Source: Acidobacteria bacterium UBA7540
Lineage (GTDB): Bacteria > Acidobacteriota > Terriglobia > UBA7540
Assembly (NCBI GenBank): GCA_002478145.1
Contig: DLMI01000118.1
Coordinates: 36,146 to 100,145 of the forward strand
Length of the DNA: 64,000 bases
Direction: 5' to 3'
Made by a program: the position numbers and the translations under genes. The notes below the pieces were generated by a model. That model was not told the origin of the DNA and did not search any database. It saw only the letters and a program-made list of their open reading frames with translations. This document shows positions 62,725-64,000 of the stretch, one piece after another (the stretch's first letter is position 1; every line of letters begins with the position of its first letter).

Positions 62725-63834
62725 CTATTGGACCAAGCGCGTGAGCTCCAGGAACGTGACCTTCTGCTGCGCCTCGGTGGTGGCTAGAGGGGAGTAATAA
62801 TAGTAGAGGCTGGCCTTCACTCGCGTCTGAGTTCCCCGCGGCATTGGGAAGGAGAACGTCTCGGTCTTGGTTTCGCTGGGCGCCAGGCGCGTGTCCGTCA
62901 CGACCCGGGCGCCCTTGATGAATACTAGATCCTCACGATTCAGGATGGCGCCACTTCGGTCTGCCACAGTGCGGCGGTAGATCCGTTGCTCGCTGAAATG
63001 ACGACCGGCCAAGGAATCGGCGTCGAGTTCCAGTATCAGTTGACGCAATGATGACCCCGTGGGCACGTAGTGTCCCGCACCACGATTGGTCAGCTTGACG
63101 ACAACCCGTAGCTGGTCACCTTCTCTGGTGGTGGAGAGGTCAGCTTTGATGGCCTTGTTCAATTGCTGGATGGAATGGCCGCCAGGAATCTCGTGGAGAT
63201 TGAGCGTCAGCGTTGCCGATCGTTTAATCCGAGGATCGACCACATCTCCTGCGATGCGGTACATATGGCATGTTTGGCACCCTGTTTCGCTTTTTCCGTA
63301 GGTGCTGTTCTTCCACTCGGAGTATGTCGCCAGGACCGGAAAGCCCTGCGAGTTCGAGTATTCGTGGCAGGTGATGCAGGCCAGCGAAGAGGTATGCAGC
63401 GGCGAGAAACGCGTCCCGTGAGCGGGCGAAGACAAGTCTTTGGAGGGCCCGCTTTTCACCAGCGTGAACTCTACTTTGGCCTTCGGGTTGCCGCCAGTCG
63501 TCGTAACCTCCTGGATGGAATGACAGTAGTCGCAGGTGACTCCTTCCCAGCTCACCTTTCTGCTCAGTTCAAGATCTCCCGTCAGAACAGCTACTGGGGC
63601 GTGACAGGCGAGGCAATTCTTGCGGGCCTGGACACCGAAATCCGCCTCGGCTAGCTTCAGAGCATCCTGAAAGAGCCGACTCTCCATCGCGGTTGCATGG
63701 GCCGATCTCTTCCAACCGTCATAGATGGCGCGGTGGCAGTCGCCGCACAGCTCTGCGCTGCTTGGCGGTTTCAGATCAGCGGCCATGGCTGTCGTGCAGA
63801 AAAACACCAGCAAAGCGCACGTTTCTCTGCGCAT
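62725..63834 (-). CDS. Exported five-haem cytochrome c
   Basis: A 369-residue protein with a signal peptide (ALLVFFCTTAMAAD). Five CXXCH motifs are at residues 30-34 (CGDCH), 74-78 (CLACH), 101-105 (CDYCH), 153-157 (CITCH) and 186-190 (CQTCH), the last followed by MYR. The first 200 residues resemble the cytochrome c554 family. The C-terminal 170 residues form a haem-free beta domain (NRGAGHYVPTGSSLRQL). It probably moves electrons in the periplasm. It is the first gene of a pair with the epimerase-like gene. Confidence 0.9.
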   Translation of the reverse strand: MRRETCALLVFFCTTAMAADLKPPSSAELCGDCHRAIYDGWKRSAHATAMESRLFQDALKLAEADFGVQARKNCLACHAPVAVLTGDLELSRKVSWEGVTCDYCHSIQEVTTTGGNPKAKVEFTLVKSGPSKDLSSPAHGTRFSPLHTSSLACITCHEYSNSQGFPVLATYSEWKNSTYGKSETGCQTCHMYRIAGDVVDPRIKRSATLTLNLHEIPGGHSIQQLNKAIKADLSTTREGDQLRVVVKLTNRGAGHYVPTGSSLRQLILELDADSLAGRHFSEQRIYRRTVADRSGAILNREDLVFIKGARVVTDTRLAPSETKTETFSFPMPRGTQTRVKASLYYYYSPLATTEAQQKVTFLELTRLVQ

Positions 63835-64000
63835 TGGTCACCTCCCGGTGAGTGGACTTCATGGGTATCATAGAACATTTCCAGCAACCTGAGCGGCGGC
63901 TTGTCAGGAGGCGGAGGCCAATCCAGGGTGGCCGGGTCGATTGCAGAAGACCGGCGCCGCCTTTCGCTTGTTTCCCCCTACAGCAAGGAGCGGCGTTGTC

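Overview
The window looks like a chromosomal segment from an Acidobacteriota bacterium, probably a mesophilic soil or sediment lineage with moderately high GC. The strongest support is a PadR-family regulator directly followed by an 882-residue orphan permease of the ADOP type (acidobacterial duplicated orphan permease), with the remnant of a second ADOP gene just downstream. Other genes fit the phylum: DUF6599, DUF885, CRTAC1/ASPIC and CHAD proteins, many Tat-type signal peptides, and spacers full of short self-similar repeats. There is no phage, plasmid or insertion sequence with a transposase. The window is housekeeping and accessory chromosome with four separate toxin-antitoxin pairs.

Layout. 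1-6.5 kb: gene end with terminator, glutaryl-CoA dehydrogenase, HicB/HicA, an aldo/keto reductase, two exported or membrane hypothetical proteins, an SDR. 6.5-11 kb: PadR/ADOP unit with an operator-like palindrome, ADOP pseudogene, rpmE (L31), thyX. 11-18.6 kb: an orphan protein with a possible HEPN-like C-terminus, a BrnT-type toxin pair, an FGGY kinase, an exported methyltransferase, a NagX-like membrane protein, a LOG-family protein, tRNA-Leu(CAG). 19-24.5 kb: a six-gene collinear redox cluster (Tat-exported aldo/keto reductase with two [4Fe-4S] motifs, DUF6599, DUF362, NapH-like, NapG-like, iron-sulfur flavoprotein). 24.7-36.4 kb: aldo/keto reductase, Phd/PIN pair, polyol dehydrogenase, DUF885 protein, divergent CBM9 and GH38 genes, B12-binding radical SAM enzyme. 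36.6-47.5 kb: lone NuoI, HU, FmdB, DUF72, GNAT, SixA, CHAD, two tandem thymidylate-kinase-like genes, IPT/TIG protein, CRTAC1 protein. 47.7-64 kb: dienelactone hydrolase, a succinate dehydrogenase operon interrupted by a RelBE-like pair, DsrE-like protein, Nudix hydrolase, a fused LptF-LptG permease, GH57, beta-propeller lipoprotein, aminotransferase, TIM-barrel epimerase and a five-haem cytochrome c.

How the genes may work together. The 19-24.5 kb cluster has the parts of a membrane-to-periplasm electron path: polytopic ferredoxin, Tat ferredoxin, DUF362 protein, exported Fe-S aldo/keto reductase and cytoplasmic flavoprotein. It is the best candidate here for an undescribed system. SixA, CHAD and the two kinase-like proteins (one with Arg in place of the Walker A Lys) form a second neighbourhood of interest, possibly linked to polyphosphate or nucleotides. 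Exported glycan enzymes (CBM9, GH38) and a cytoplasmic GH57 suggest polysaccharide use.

Spacer DNA is unusual. Many spacers carry clusters of 6-12 base words repeated imperfectly, often arranged as mirrored arms, with a different word in each spacer. Others carry larger paired inverted repeats of interspersed families. One family lies inside the 3' end of the NapH-like coding frame, and a solitary sequence resembling a type I-C CRISPR repeat lies in the leader of the redox cluster. All calls come from reading the sequence; no database search was run.
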